Below, in pieces: positions 1-6,280 of a stretch of 6,366 nt of DNA; position 1 is the stretch's first letter; every line of letters starts with the position of its first letter. The notes beneath the pieces are model-generated. The model ran no database searches and was not told where the DNA came from. It worked only from the letters and a program-made list of their open reading frames with translations. A program made the position numbers and the translations under genes. This stretch comes from Tannerella sp. GTDB taxonomy: Bacteria > Bacteroidota > Bacteroidia > Bacteroidales > Tannerellaceae. The stretch spans positions 1 through 6,366 of the forward strand of contig JAISWC010000127.1 in assembly GCA_031271245.1 (NCBI GenBank). Direction: 5' to 3'.

Positions 1-488
1 GACTTCGGTTGAAAAAGGACAGACGCAAAACTTCCGTGCGACCGTGAATGGGACAAACAACCCGTCACAAGCGGTGACGTGGAGTGTCAATTCGACGAAA
101 TCGAGCATTTCTTCTTCAGGAGTGCTATCGGTTGGTTCGGAAGAAACAGCTTCTGCGTTGACGGTAACGGCTACTTCGGTTGCCGACCCGAGCCAAAGAG
201 GAACTGCCACGGTAACGAGTGTGTCACCACCACCAGCGACGGTAACTTCGGTTTCAGTGTCTCCCTCTTCGACTTCGGTTGAAAAAGGACAGACGCAAAA
301 CTTCCGTGCGACCGTGAATGGGACAAACAACCCGTCACAAGCGGTGACGTGGAGTGTCAATTCGACGAAATCGAGCATTACCCCATCTGGGGTTTTTGAC
401 GGTTGGTTCGGGAGAAACAGCTTCTGCGTTGACGGTAACGGCTACTTCGGTTGCCGACCCGAGCCAAAGAGGAACTGCCACGGTAACG
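1..488 (+). repeat. Tandem 270-bp repeat encoding Ig-like modules
   Basis: Bases 1-109 are identical to 271-379, an offset of exactly 270 bp or 90 codons. After a short divergent patch, 131-217 match 402-488 with a single visible mismatch (A/G in the GGAAG versus GGGAG context), at an offset of 271. The linker between modules is rich in S, P, V and T (VSPPPATVTSVSVSPSSTS). Near-perfect DNA identity, rather than protein similarity alone, points to recent duplication or gene conversion. More copies may lie upstream of the window. Confidence 0.93.
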
Positions 489-740
489 GTAAAAGAAAAA
501 ATCCCTGACGCCAACGAAGTTGTCGAGGGTAACAATGTAAAAATCTACGGAGTGAGCGGGTCTCTCATCGTAGAAAAGGTCGTTGAGAGGACGACCGTAG
601 AGGTATATGATTTCTGCGGAAAACTTGTTTTCAAACAAACGATTTCCGGAGATGTCACACTATATCTCCCTGCGGGAATTTATGTCGCGATAGCGACAAA
701 CCTACAGGGGAACGTAAGGCAAAAAATAACAATTAAATAA
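1..740 (+). CDS. Big_2/Ig-like repeat surface protein, 3' part, frameshifted, with T9SS-like C-terminal domain
   Basis: This is the 3' end of a gene that begins before the window. Reading starts at base 2 in frame 2. It gives two copies of a roughly 90-residue module (core VTWSVNSTKSSI, then TALTVTATSVADPS-like strands and GTATVT) that resembles bacterial Ig-like group 2 (Big_2) domains. These are all-beta modules of surface or secreted proteins. In the second copy the frame breaks at the T run 393-397. Frame 2 then ends at a TGA at 506-508, while the homologous reading continues in frame 3 to the TAA at 738-740. The last 70 or so residues (IYGVSG, VEVYDFCGKLVFKQ, LYLPAGIYVAIA, QKITIK) have the pattern of Por/T9SS type A sorting domains or the related Bacteroidales C-terminal domain: V-x-[VI]-Y-D-x-x-G-K, then LPAG-[IV]-Y, then a final KI-x-IK. 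If the shift is real, the product lacks its secretion signal and the gene is broken. If it is a sequencing error, the protein is intact and probably exported across the outer membrane by T9SS. Its ligand or function is unknown. Confidence 0.8.
393..397 (+). other. Frameshift site: one extra T in a T5 run
   Basis: The sequence here is GGGGTTTTTGACGG. With four T's the reading is S-G-V-L-T-V-G-S, which parallels S-G-V-L-S-V-G-S in the first repeat copy. With five T's it becomes S-G-V-F-D-G-W and soon terminates. The offset between the two repeat copies changes from 270 to 271 across this spot, which is independent proof of a one-base insertion relative to copy one. Homopolymer slippage in the cell, an assembly error and slippery decoding would all look the same here. 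Confidence 0.85.
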
Positions 741-760
741 AAAACTTCCGGTTCGCATTT

Positions 761-956
761 TGAATTGAGAATTGAGAATGAATATTTGAATGGAGAATTG
801 AGAATTGAGAATTGAGAATGAAAAATAGAGAATAGAACGGCGTGAAAGCACTATTTGAATTGAGAATTGAGAATGAAAAATGGAGAATGGAGCGGCGTGA
901 AAGTGCTAAAATAACATTCTTCTCATTCTCAATTCTCAATTCTCAATTCTCCATTC
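761..956. repeat. GAGAATT heptamer array with perfect 33-bp inverted repeat
   Basis: The non-coding gap between two convergent genes is made mostly of the heptamer GAGAATT. It occurs as short tandem runs at about 761-780, 792-819 and 856-875 on the plus strand, and inverted at 924-950. The segment 788-820 is the exact reverse complement of 924-956 (33 bp per arm, 103-bp spacer), so a transcript from either strand could fold into a long hairpin. The position, just past both stop codons (740 on plus, 972 on minus), suits a bidirectional transcription barrier. There is no classic GC-rich stem with a T tail, so terminator function is an inference. Similar GAGAATT-type intergenic repeats are, from memory and unchecked, frequent in Bacteroidetes genomes. 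Confidence 0.8.
811..906 (+). repeat. Imperfect 41-bp direct repeat inside the hairpin spacer
   Basis: Bases 811-851 and 866-906 align without gaps at an offset of 55, with about five mismatches. Both contain GAGAATGAAAAAT, then a GAGAAT motif, then CGGCGTGAAAG. The ends AGCACT (847-852) and AGTGCT (902-907) are reverse complements of each other rather than simple copies. The unit includes unique sequence (CGGCGTGAAAG) as well as the heptamer, so it is a duplicated composite element and not only a slipped microsatellite. Confidence 0.7.
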
Positions 957-971
957 CTCTCTTCTAACACG

Positions 972-2321
972 CTACAGCGCAATTGGTTTGCCGTTGTAGA
1001 AGTCGAGAATCTTTGCGCGGAAGATGAAGTTGTACTTCGCCTGCACCTGTTGGGAAAGGCTTTGGGCATACTTTGTCCGGGCCTCGCCGTACTCGAAGAC
1101 GGAGCTTTTCCCCGCCGAATAACGTTCTTCGGCGTAGGTGAAGGCTTCCCTGCCGGCCTCGACCGCTTTCCCGGAAGCAACGTACTGTTCCTGCGCAGCC
1201 GCGGCATTGAAGTAAGCCTGCTGAATCTCCTTGTACAACGCTTTTTTGGCGCTTTCCATCATCAGTTCGCGACTGACAATGGCCACGCGCGCCGAACGCA
1301 CACTGTTGCGCACCTCGAAACGGTTGAATATCGGGATGGTCAGGGTCAGGCCGACGGTCTTGCGTTCGTTCTGGCGCAGCTGGTCGCCAAAGGGAATGTT
1401 GGCCAGGTCTTCGCTTCCCGAATAGCGGTAGTAGCCGTTGCCGTAGCTGGCGTTCAGGTTCAGTTTGGGGTAGTAGCCCGACTGCGCCACCCTGAGCGTC
1501 TTCTTCTGGCTTTCGAGCAGGTATTCCTGTTCCCTGATCTGCGGCTTGACGACCACGGCGTTTTCGTAGATGTGTTCCGGAGGAAGCAGGCTGGCGGCCA
1601 GTTCGGCAATCGGGTCGCCGATTTCCGGCGCCGAGATGTCGAAGTCGCTGCCGAAATGCTCCAGTTCGAGCGACTGCGCCAGGTCGAGCAGTGCGAGGCT
1701 GACGTTGTTGCGCGCTTCGGTCAGGGTGGCTTCGTCCTTGGCCTGCTGCGCCCGGATATCGTAGAGTTGCGAGGCGGGCGCCTTGCCGGCGTTGACAAGC
1801 GCTTCGGTCCGGCGCACCTGCTCGGCCGTGAGGGCGACCTGCAATTCGGCAATATGCCGTATCTCCCTGTTGTACAACACTTGCAGGAAATAGGAGGCCA
1901 CGCCGACGGCCAAGTCTTCCCTGGCTTTGTTGAGCGCCTCGACAGCCGCCCGGAGGTTGAGCCGGCGGGCAGCAATGTCGTTCGGGATGCGGAAGCCGTC
2001 GAACACGGGCATGCTCATTTGCAGGGAGGCGGAGGAGTTGGCCGAGTTGCGGTCTACGATGAGGCCGTCTTTCGAGGGCGAGCGTCCGAAGTCGAAGTTC
2101 TGGCCGACGCCGGCGTTCAGGTTGGGCAGCCAGCTGTTCCGGCTCGTGTTGAGTTCGATCTCGCGGGCGGCCTGTTCCTGTTCGCCCTGCTTGATCCGGA
2201 TATTGTGTTCAAGGGCGTGACGGATACAGGATTCCAACGTCCACGGCTGCTGTGCTCCGGCCGAAAGGCAGAGCGCCGGGAACAGGCTTGCCGCGAACAG
2301 TCGTCTGATGATTCTTTTCAT
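972..2321 (-). CDS. TolC family outer-membrane efflux channel
   Basis: The 449-residue product is the outer-membrane exit duct of the exporter encoded upstream. TolC-family proteins form trimers with a beta barrel in the outer membrane and a long alpha-helical tunnel in the periplasm. Visible here are a Sec signal peptide (residues 1-23, basic start, hydrophobic core, AGA before QQ) and two structural repeats typical of OEP domains. The first has WTLESCIRHALEHN at 27-40 and a strand with PVFDGF at 105-110. The second has YYPKLNLNASYG at 283-294 and the matching IPIFNRFEVRNS at 329-340. Long helices rich in A, E, Q and R lie between (for example 125-222 and 341-435). The length is normal for the family. 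The Cys at 18 lacks a proper lipobox (Leu at -1), so it is probably not lipidated, unlike OprM. It is the last gene of the minus-strand operon, 24 bp after the adaptor gene, and ends in TAG beside the repeat-filled junction. The family call is firm; the substrate is unknown. Confidence 0.95.
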   Translation of the reverse strand: MKRIIRRLFAASLFPALCLSAGAQQPWTLESCIRHALEHNIRIKQGEQEQAAREIELNTSRNSWLPNLNAGVGQNFDFGRSPSKDGLIVDRNSANSSASLQMSMPVFDGFRIPNDIAARRLNLRAAVEALNKAREDLAVGVASYFLQVLYNREIRHIAELQVALTAEQVRRTEALVNAGKAPASQLYDIRAQQAKDEATLTEARNNVSLALLDLAQSLELEHFGSDFDISAPEIGDPIAELAASLLPPEHIYENAVVVKPQIREQEYLLESQKKTLRVAQSGYYPKLNLNASYGNGYYRYSGSEDLANIPFGDQLRQNERKTVGLTLTIPIFNRFEVRNSVRSARVAIVSRELMMESAKKALYKEIQQAYFNAAAAQEQYVASGKAVEAGREAFTYAEERYSAGKSSVFEYGEARTKYAQSLSQQVQAKYNFIFRAKILDFYNGKPIAL

Positions 2322-2345
2322 AAAGTTGTGTCTGTTTTCGGGTGA

Positions 2346-3470
2346 TTATTTCTTCCGTTTCGGGTCGATGACGGAACCGCGTATCCTGTCCGCGGCCGAC
2401 AGACCGTCTTTGATTTCAATCTTGACGCCGTCGCTCAGGCCGGTTTGCACCTGTCGGCGCTCAAAGACCTGTTCCGGCGTCTCTTCCTTGAGCAGATAGA
2501 CGAAGGCCGAATCGCCGTGAAACTCGACCGTGCTTTCGGGAATGGTTATGACGTCTTCGGCGCGCTTGAGCACGATCTCGGCATTGGCGCTGTATCCGGC
2601 GCGGATGAACGAGCCTTCGGGGATCGTCACCGCCGCCTTGATTTCAAACTGGATGGCGCCGTTTTTCTCCACGCCCTTGGGCGAGACGTATTCCAGCACG
2701 GCCTGAAACGACTGATTCTCCAGTGCGCCGATGGTCAACTTGATGGGCATGCCTTCGCGGATGCGGCCGATTTCCGTTTCGTCGACGTTGCCGCGGAAAA
2801 TCATGTCGCTCATGTCGGCCACGGCGGCAATGGTGGTCCCGTCGTTGAAGTTGTTGCTCTGGATGACGGAGTTACCCACCTTGACCGGGATGTCGAGAAT
2901 CATCCCGGTGATGGTGCTCCGTATCTGGGTCGTACTGGCGACGCTGGAATTTTTGGAAATGCCGTCGCGAATGATTTCCAGTGCGTTCCGGGCGTTGTCA
3001 CATTCCTCCTTCGCCCGCAGGCAGGCCGCCTGCGAGGCTTCATATTCTTCGGCGGAAATGACTTTCTGGCCGTACAGCTGTTCGTCGCGCCTGAACGTTT
3101 CTTCCACCTGCCTGAGCGAGATTTCCGCCACCTTGACGCGCGATTCGGCGCTGTTGAGCTGTACCATCTCGGGAATGACCTTGATTTGAGCGATGATTTC
3201 GCCTGCCTTCACCCGCTGTCCCGCTTCCCTGAGCAGTTCGGAGATGATGCCCGAAATCTGGGGCTTGATCAGGATTTCGTAGCGCGGTTCGACGTTGCCG
3301 GTGGCTACGGTTTTCGTTTCCACCGTGTCGCGTCCGGGTGTGACTGTCTCGTACTGCACTTTCACCGGCTGCGCCTTTTTCCACAGAAAATAAAATGTAC
3401 CGATCACGGCTGCTCCGATAAACGACAGCAGGATCGTACGCATGATCTTTTTTATTAAACGATTCTTCAT
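2346..3470 (-). CDS. Periplasmic adaptor (membrane fusion protein, HlyD/MacA type)
   Basis: The 374-residue protein would link the MacB-type permeases in the inner membrane to the TolC-like channel. A single N-terminal membrane anchor spans about residues 11-30, preceded by a basic start. The split lipoyl (biotinyl-like) domain lies around 66-98 (IKPQISGIISELL, then GQRVKAGEIIAQI) and resumes at about 184-218 (ITGMILDIPVKVGNSV). A helical hairpin of about 103-172, rich in A, E and R, sits between. The beta-barrel domain follows at about 222-300 (GNVDETEIGRIREGMPIKL) and the membrane-proximal domain at about 301-365 (IPESTVEF, then VQTGLSDGVKIEIKDGL). This order is that of MacA-like adaptors. 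The ATG at 3468-3470 was chosen because it gives a basic N-terminus before the anchor; Met10 is an alternative. Its start overlaps the stop of a small upstream ORF as TAATG, so reinitiation is possible. The 257-bp gap to permease B may mean partly separate transcription. Confidence 0.93.
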   Translation of the reverse strand: MKNRLIKKIMRTILLSFIGAAVIGTFYFLWKKAQPVKVQYETVTPGRDTVETKTVATGNVEPRYEILIKPQISGIISELLREAGQRVKAGEIIAQIKVIPEMVQLNSAESRVKVAEISLRQVEETFRRDEQLYGQKVISAEEYEASQAACLRAKEECDNARNALEIIRDGISKNSSVASTTQIRSTITGMILDIPVKVGNSVIQSNNFNDGTTIAAVADMSDMIFRGNVDETEIGRIREGMPIKLTIGALENQSFQAVLEYVSPKGVEKNGAIQFEIKAAVTIPEGSFIRAGYSANAEIVLKRAEDVITIPESTVEFHGDSAFVYLLKEETPEQVFERRQVQTGLSDGVKIEIKDGLSAADRIRGSVIDPKRKK

Positions 3471-3679
3471 TACTTTATCTTGATATAATTAATGTCTGTA
3501 ACTTGATTATTGACTGACTGTCGCACGCTGCATTTTTGCATCTCGACACGATGCAGCATTGTATTGAGGCATGATGCGATGCGACCTTTTAAGATACCAC
3601 CCACTATGGACGTCCGTAAAATTGCCGTTGATACATACTTGGCTATATCCATTCGCCATTTACCTATTTCTTTCTTCAT
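3470..3679 (-). pseudogene. Small ORF, probably the truncated remnant of a short membrane-protein gene
   Basis: This reading frame of 69 codons starts at ATG 3677-3679 and its TAA overlaps the adaptor's ATG (TAATG). The first 30 or so residues (MKKEIGKWRMDIAKYVSTA, then ILRTSIVGGI) resemble the N-terminus of small Bacteroidales membrane proteins such as the DUF6722 type; that match is from memory and unverified. The remaining residues are not hydrophobic and are encoded by the palindromic element at 3520-3585 and its flank, so the expected second membrane segment is missing. The simplest reading is a gene whose 3' half was replaced by the element. Alternatively it is a short leader ORF coupling translation to the adaptor, or not translated at all: the promoter-like box at 3681-3688 would place the transcript start inside its first codons. 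The DNA is much more AT-rich than the neighbouring transporter genes. Confidence 0.4.
3520..3585. repeat. 66-bp palindromic intergenic element
   Basis: The ends are GTCGCA (3520-3525) and TGCGAC (3580-3585). The outer stem extends to nine pairs through CGC/GCG if one A (3579) is bulged. Inside, GCTGCAT (3527-3533) and ATGCAGC (3551-3557) form a competing 7-bp stem around a 17-nt loop. Copies of TGCAT/ATGCA recur within. On the minus strand the element is followed by a GACTGACT-like stretch (AGTCAGTCA) and then AT-rich sequence up to the adaptor start. It looks like a REP/MITE-type palindromic unit. There is no T run at the expected place for a clean terminator, so its function is open. Confidence 0.6.
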
Positions 3680-3680
3680 A

Positions 3681-3688
3681 CAAAATTA
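3681..3688 (-). promoter_or_regulatory. Bacteroidetes -7 promoter-like box (TAATTTTG)
   Basis: On the minus strand TAATTTTG matches the Bacteroidetes -7 consensus TAnnTTTG exactly. It lies in a strongly AT-rich stretch (3661-3720 is about 25% GC by my count) downstream of permease B and upstream of the adaptor gene. I see no good TTTG/TTG -33 box at the usual spacing. The predicted start would fall at about 3675, inside the first codons of the small ORF. It could therefore feed the adaptor and channel genes rather than that ORF. A single 8-bp match is weak evidence. Confidence 0.35.
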
Positions 3689-3727
3689 CAATTAATGATT
3701 CGTTTACGACATATCTGTTTGTTATTA

Positions 3728-4990
3728 TTATTCTTCCCGAATGGCGTCAATGGCCTTGATTTGCATGGCTCTCCAGGCCGGGATCAACCCGGCCAGCAGC
3801 CCGCTGAACAGCAGTACGGCCGTGGCGACCACGGCGGTCTGAATACTCACTTCGGGATTAGTCAAAAGGATACCCTCGCCTTCGGCGGGCTGTGCCTCCA
3901 ACATCCGGCTCACGAAGTCCAGGATGAACACGCCCAGGCTCAGTCCCATCAGTCCGGCCAGGGCCGTCAGCAGGAGGCTTTCGCTCATCACCTGCGAGAT
4001 GATGTTGAACGGTTTGGCTCCCAGCGCCCTCCGCACGCCGATTTCCTTTGTGCGTTCCCGGACCGTGACCATCATGATGTTGCTCACGCCGATGATGCCG
4101 GCCAGCAGCGTCCCCATGCCCACCAGCCAGACCAGTATGTCGATGCCGGTGAAGAGCATTTCGAAGGTGGCAAACTGGGTGGCCAGGTTGATGACGCCTA
4201 CGGCTTGCGGGTCTGTGGGCGCGATTTCGTTCTGCGTTTTCAGGATGGTCGTGATTTCGTCGATAACGGTCTTCACATCGAAATCCCGGCGGACGCAGAC
4301 GCTCATAAAATGGATCCTGTCCCCCTGATTCTGGGATTGCTGCAGGGTCGTGAACGGCAGGAAGACGGATTCTTCCGAACGTCCGCCGATATTGATGTTG
4401 GGCGATTTGGCCTTGATGACACCCACAACCTGATAGTACAGTCCGTTCACGCGGATGTATTTCCCGCAGGGGTCTTCGTTGTGAAAGAGGGCTTCGTTGA
4501 CTTTGGTTCCGATCAGGCAGACTTTCCGTTTCTCCTGCGTGTCGATGTCGTTCAGCAGGCGACCGTAATACACGTCCTGCCGTTCGATCCGGAAAAATCC
4601 GGGCATGACGCCCTTGACGTCGAACGTCCCCGTTATTTGTCCGAAGACGATGTTTTTTTCTCCGCGAGCGCCCCAGATAATGGGCGAGAAATATTCGATC
4701 CCGTCGACGTTGCGCAGGATGCTTTCGATGTCGCGGTTGCGCATGCTCCACCAGCGTCCCTTGTTGAATCCCTTGTAGGGTTCGCTGGTACGGTCGGCGT
4801 AGAAGAAAATGGAGTTAGTGGCGAAACCCTCGAAGTTGCCCAGGAAGCCATTCTTCATTCCCCTGCCCGCACCAAGCAGGATGACGAGCATCAGAATGCC
4901 CCAGAACACGCCAAAGCAGGTCAGCAGGCTGCGCGTCTTGTTGCGGGTAATGGTGACCCATATCTCTATCCATCTGTCTATATCGAACAT
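3728..4990 (-). CDS. MacB/FtsX-family ABC transporter permease (permease B)
   Basis: The 420-residue inner-membrane permease has the MacB architecture without a fused ATPase. Transmembrane helix 1 is at about 21-42 (FGVFWGILMLVILLGAG). A large periplasmic MacB_PCD-like domain covers about 43-280, and helices 2-4 lie near 282-308, 335-360 and 385-408. After helix 2 comes the conserved cytoplasmic segment VRERTKEIGVRRALGAK (310-326), which includes the coupling helix that contacts the ATPase. It ends in AWRAMQIKAIDAIREE, the usual family tail. Such permeases do not form a translocation channel; they transmit ATP-driven motion to the periplasmic domain and the adaptor-channel duct. The start ATG at 4988-4990 lies 12 bp after the stop of permease A, so the two are co-transcribed. 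MFDIDRWIEIW aligns with MFDFDNLREIW of permease A, which supports the start. Permeases A and B are clearly paralogous but diverged in the periplasmic domain. Confidence 0.95.
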   Translation of the reverse strand: MFDIDRWIEIWVTITRNKTRSLLTCFGVFWGILMLVILLGAGRGMKNGFLGNFEGFATNSIFFYADRTSEPYKGFNKGRWWSMRNRDIESILRNVDGIEYFSPIIWGARGEKNIVFGQITGTFDVKGVMPGFFRIERQDVYYGRLLNDIDTQEKRKVCLIGTKVNEALFHNEDPCGKYIRVNGLYYQVVGVIKAKSPNINIGGRSEESVFLPFTTLQQSQNQGDRIHFMSVCVRRDFDVKTVIDEITTILKTQNEIAPTDPQAVGVINLATQFATFEMLFTGIDILVWLVGMGTLLAGIIGVSNIMMVTVRERTKEIGVRRALGAKPFNIISQVMSESLLLTALAGLMGLSLGVFILDFVSRMLEAQPAEGEGILLTNPEVSIQTAVVATAVLLFSGLLAGLIPAWRAMQIKAIDAIREE

Positions 4991-5002
4991 AGCCTTTGGG
5001 TG

Positions 5003-6280
5003 TTATTCGGTTCGTATGGCTTCAATCGCCGGAATCTTCACAGCCTTGCGCGCCGGGTAATAACCGGCCAGCACGCCTGCCACAACCAGCAGTCCGGTGG
5101 CCGAGAGGGCGATATTCAGATTCACCGTCGGATTGCGGAAAATACTCACGTTTTCTCCCGGGTTGCCGCCGCCCGGCGAAGCCGCCTCCGCCATTTCCAT
5201 GAAATGGCTGATCAGTTCCGTCAGCCCGATGCCCGACACCATGCCGATGTATCCGAAGGCGGCCGTCACCAGCACGGATTCAACGATGATCAGTTGCAGG
5301 ATGGACGACGGTTTGGCGCCGATCGCCTTGCGGATGCCGAACTCGCGGGTACGTTCGCGGACGGTAATCAGCATAATGTTGCTCACGCCCACAATGCCCG
5401 CCATCAGCGTCCCGATGCCGATAATCCAGATAAACAGCGCGATGGCGCCGGTCATGCGCTGCCACATGCGAAACTCGTTGCTCGTATTCCACAGGCCAAT
5501 CGCGTTTTTGTCCGCCGGGTCGAACCGGTGATGCTGCGCCATGCGTTCGCGGAAACGCTCTTCAAACGCTTCCGACGCCTTTTCCGTGTCCACGCCTGTC
5601 AACGTGAAGCGGATCCGCCTGACCTGGTAGCCGCCGTCGAACAGCATCTGTCCGGTCGTAAAGGGGATATAGGCCGGCGCATCCATATCTTTGTTGTTGT
5701 CCTGGTAGATACCGATAACCTGAAACATCAGGTTGCCGAGTTTGACATGCTGCCCCAGAGGCGGGATGCTGTCGCGGAACAGCACGCCGGACATCCGCGG
5801 CGTGATCACGATCACCTTCCGCCGCTGCGCCAGGTCTACTTCGTTGATGAAACGTCCGTTGCCGGCGTGGATGGGCAGGAACATAATGGACGAATAATCC
5901 GGATAGACGGCCTGCATGTTGATCGTCATATACTCGCCGTTGTACGAGAGCGTGTCGCTGAGGTAGTTGACCGGGGAAATCCGGTTTACTTCCGGGTGAT
6001 TGCGCCGGATGGCATCAACGTCTTTTTCGGTAAATGCAATGCGGCGGTTGGGCTGGAAACCTTTGAAAGGCATCGAGGTGTAACGCGGATAGCAGGTCAC
6101 CGTATTTTCCGCCATATCGCGGAAGTTATGCGCAATGCCGTTACTCAGTCCGTTGCCGGCAGAGAGCAGGATGATGAGCATGAAAATCCCCCACGCGACC
6201 GAAAATCCGGTCAGGAACGTGCGGAGCCTGTTCTTTTTCATTGTGCTCCAGATCTCGCGGAGGTTGTCGAAGTCAAACAT
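5003..6280 (-). CDS. MacB/FtsX-family ABC transporter permease (permease A)
   Basis: This is a 425-residue permease of the same design as permease B. Helix 1 lies at about 22-42 (FSVAWGIFMLIILLSAG) and the periplasmic domain at about 43-275. Helices follow near 276-303, 328-352 and 388-408, with the conserved VRERTREFGIRKAIGAK (307-323) after helix 2 and a PARKAVKIPAIEAIRTE tail. A Gly/Pro-rich loop (SPGGGNPGENV, about 368-378) precedes the last helix and has no obvious counterpart in permease B. The ATG at 6278-6280 is preferred over an in-frame TTG nine codons upstream. It is preceded by a good Shine-Dalgarno sequence six bases away, and the resulting N-terminus aligns with permease B. The start overlaps the end of the ATPase gene by 8 bp, indicating translational coupling. 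It presumably pairs with permease B, as a heterodimer or as alternative homodimers; the sequence cannot tell which. Confidence 0.95.
   Translation of the reverse strand: MFDFDNLREIWSTMKKNRLRTFLTGFSVAWGIFMLIILLSAGNGLSNGIAHNFRDMAENTVTCYPRYTSMPFKGFQPNRRIAFTEKDVDAIRRNHPEVNRISPVNYLSDTLSYNGEYMTINMQAVYPDYSSIMFLPIHAGNGRFINEVDLAQRRKVIVITPRMSGVLFRDSIPPLGQHVKLGNLMFQVIGIYQDNNKDMDAPAYIPFTTGQMLFDGGYQVRRIRFTLTGVDTEKASEAFEERFRERMAQHHRFDPADKNAIGLWNTSNEFRMWQRMTGAIALFIWIIGIGTLMAGIVGVSNIMLITVRERTREFGIRKAIGAKPSSILQLIIVESVLVTAAFGYIGMVSGIGLTELISHFMEMAEAASPGGGNPGENVSIFRNPTVNLNIALSATGLLVVAGVLAGYYPARKAVKIPAIEAIRTE

Noticed and set aside
733..939. A 68-codon minus-strand frame across the heptamer repeats
   Set aside because: It only translates the low-complexity repeat into FSILNSQFSI-like strings, which is not evidence of a protein.
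761..956. A CRISPR array, because of the regularly recurring short repeats
   Set aside because: The repeat is a 7-bp tandem unit with no unique spacers of regular length, and no cas gene is present.
1050..2345. A 431-codon plus-strand open frame opposite the TolC-like gene
   Set aside because: It is the mirror frame of a clear TolC-family gene and has no recognisable domain; the same GC-bias explanation applies.
2445..3458. A 337-codon plus-strand open frame opposite the adaptor gene
   Set aside because: It is rich in D, H, G, F and L with no family pattern, and is fully antisense to a clear membrane fusion protein gene.
3520..3590. A standard intrinsic terminator between permease B and the adaptor
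   Set aside because: On the operon strand the stem is not followed by a T run; the nearest T-rich stretch (CTTTT) is on the opposite strand, and the stem is imperfect.
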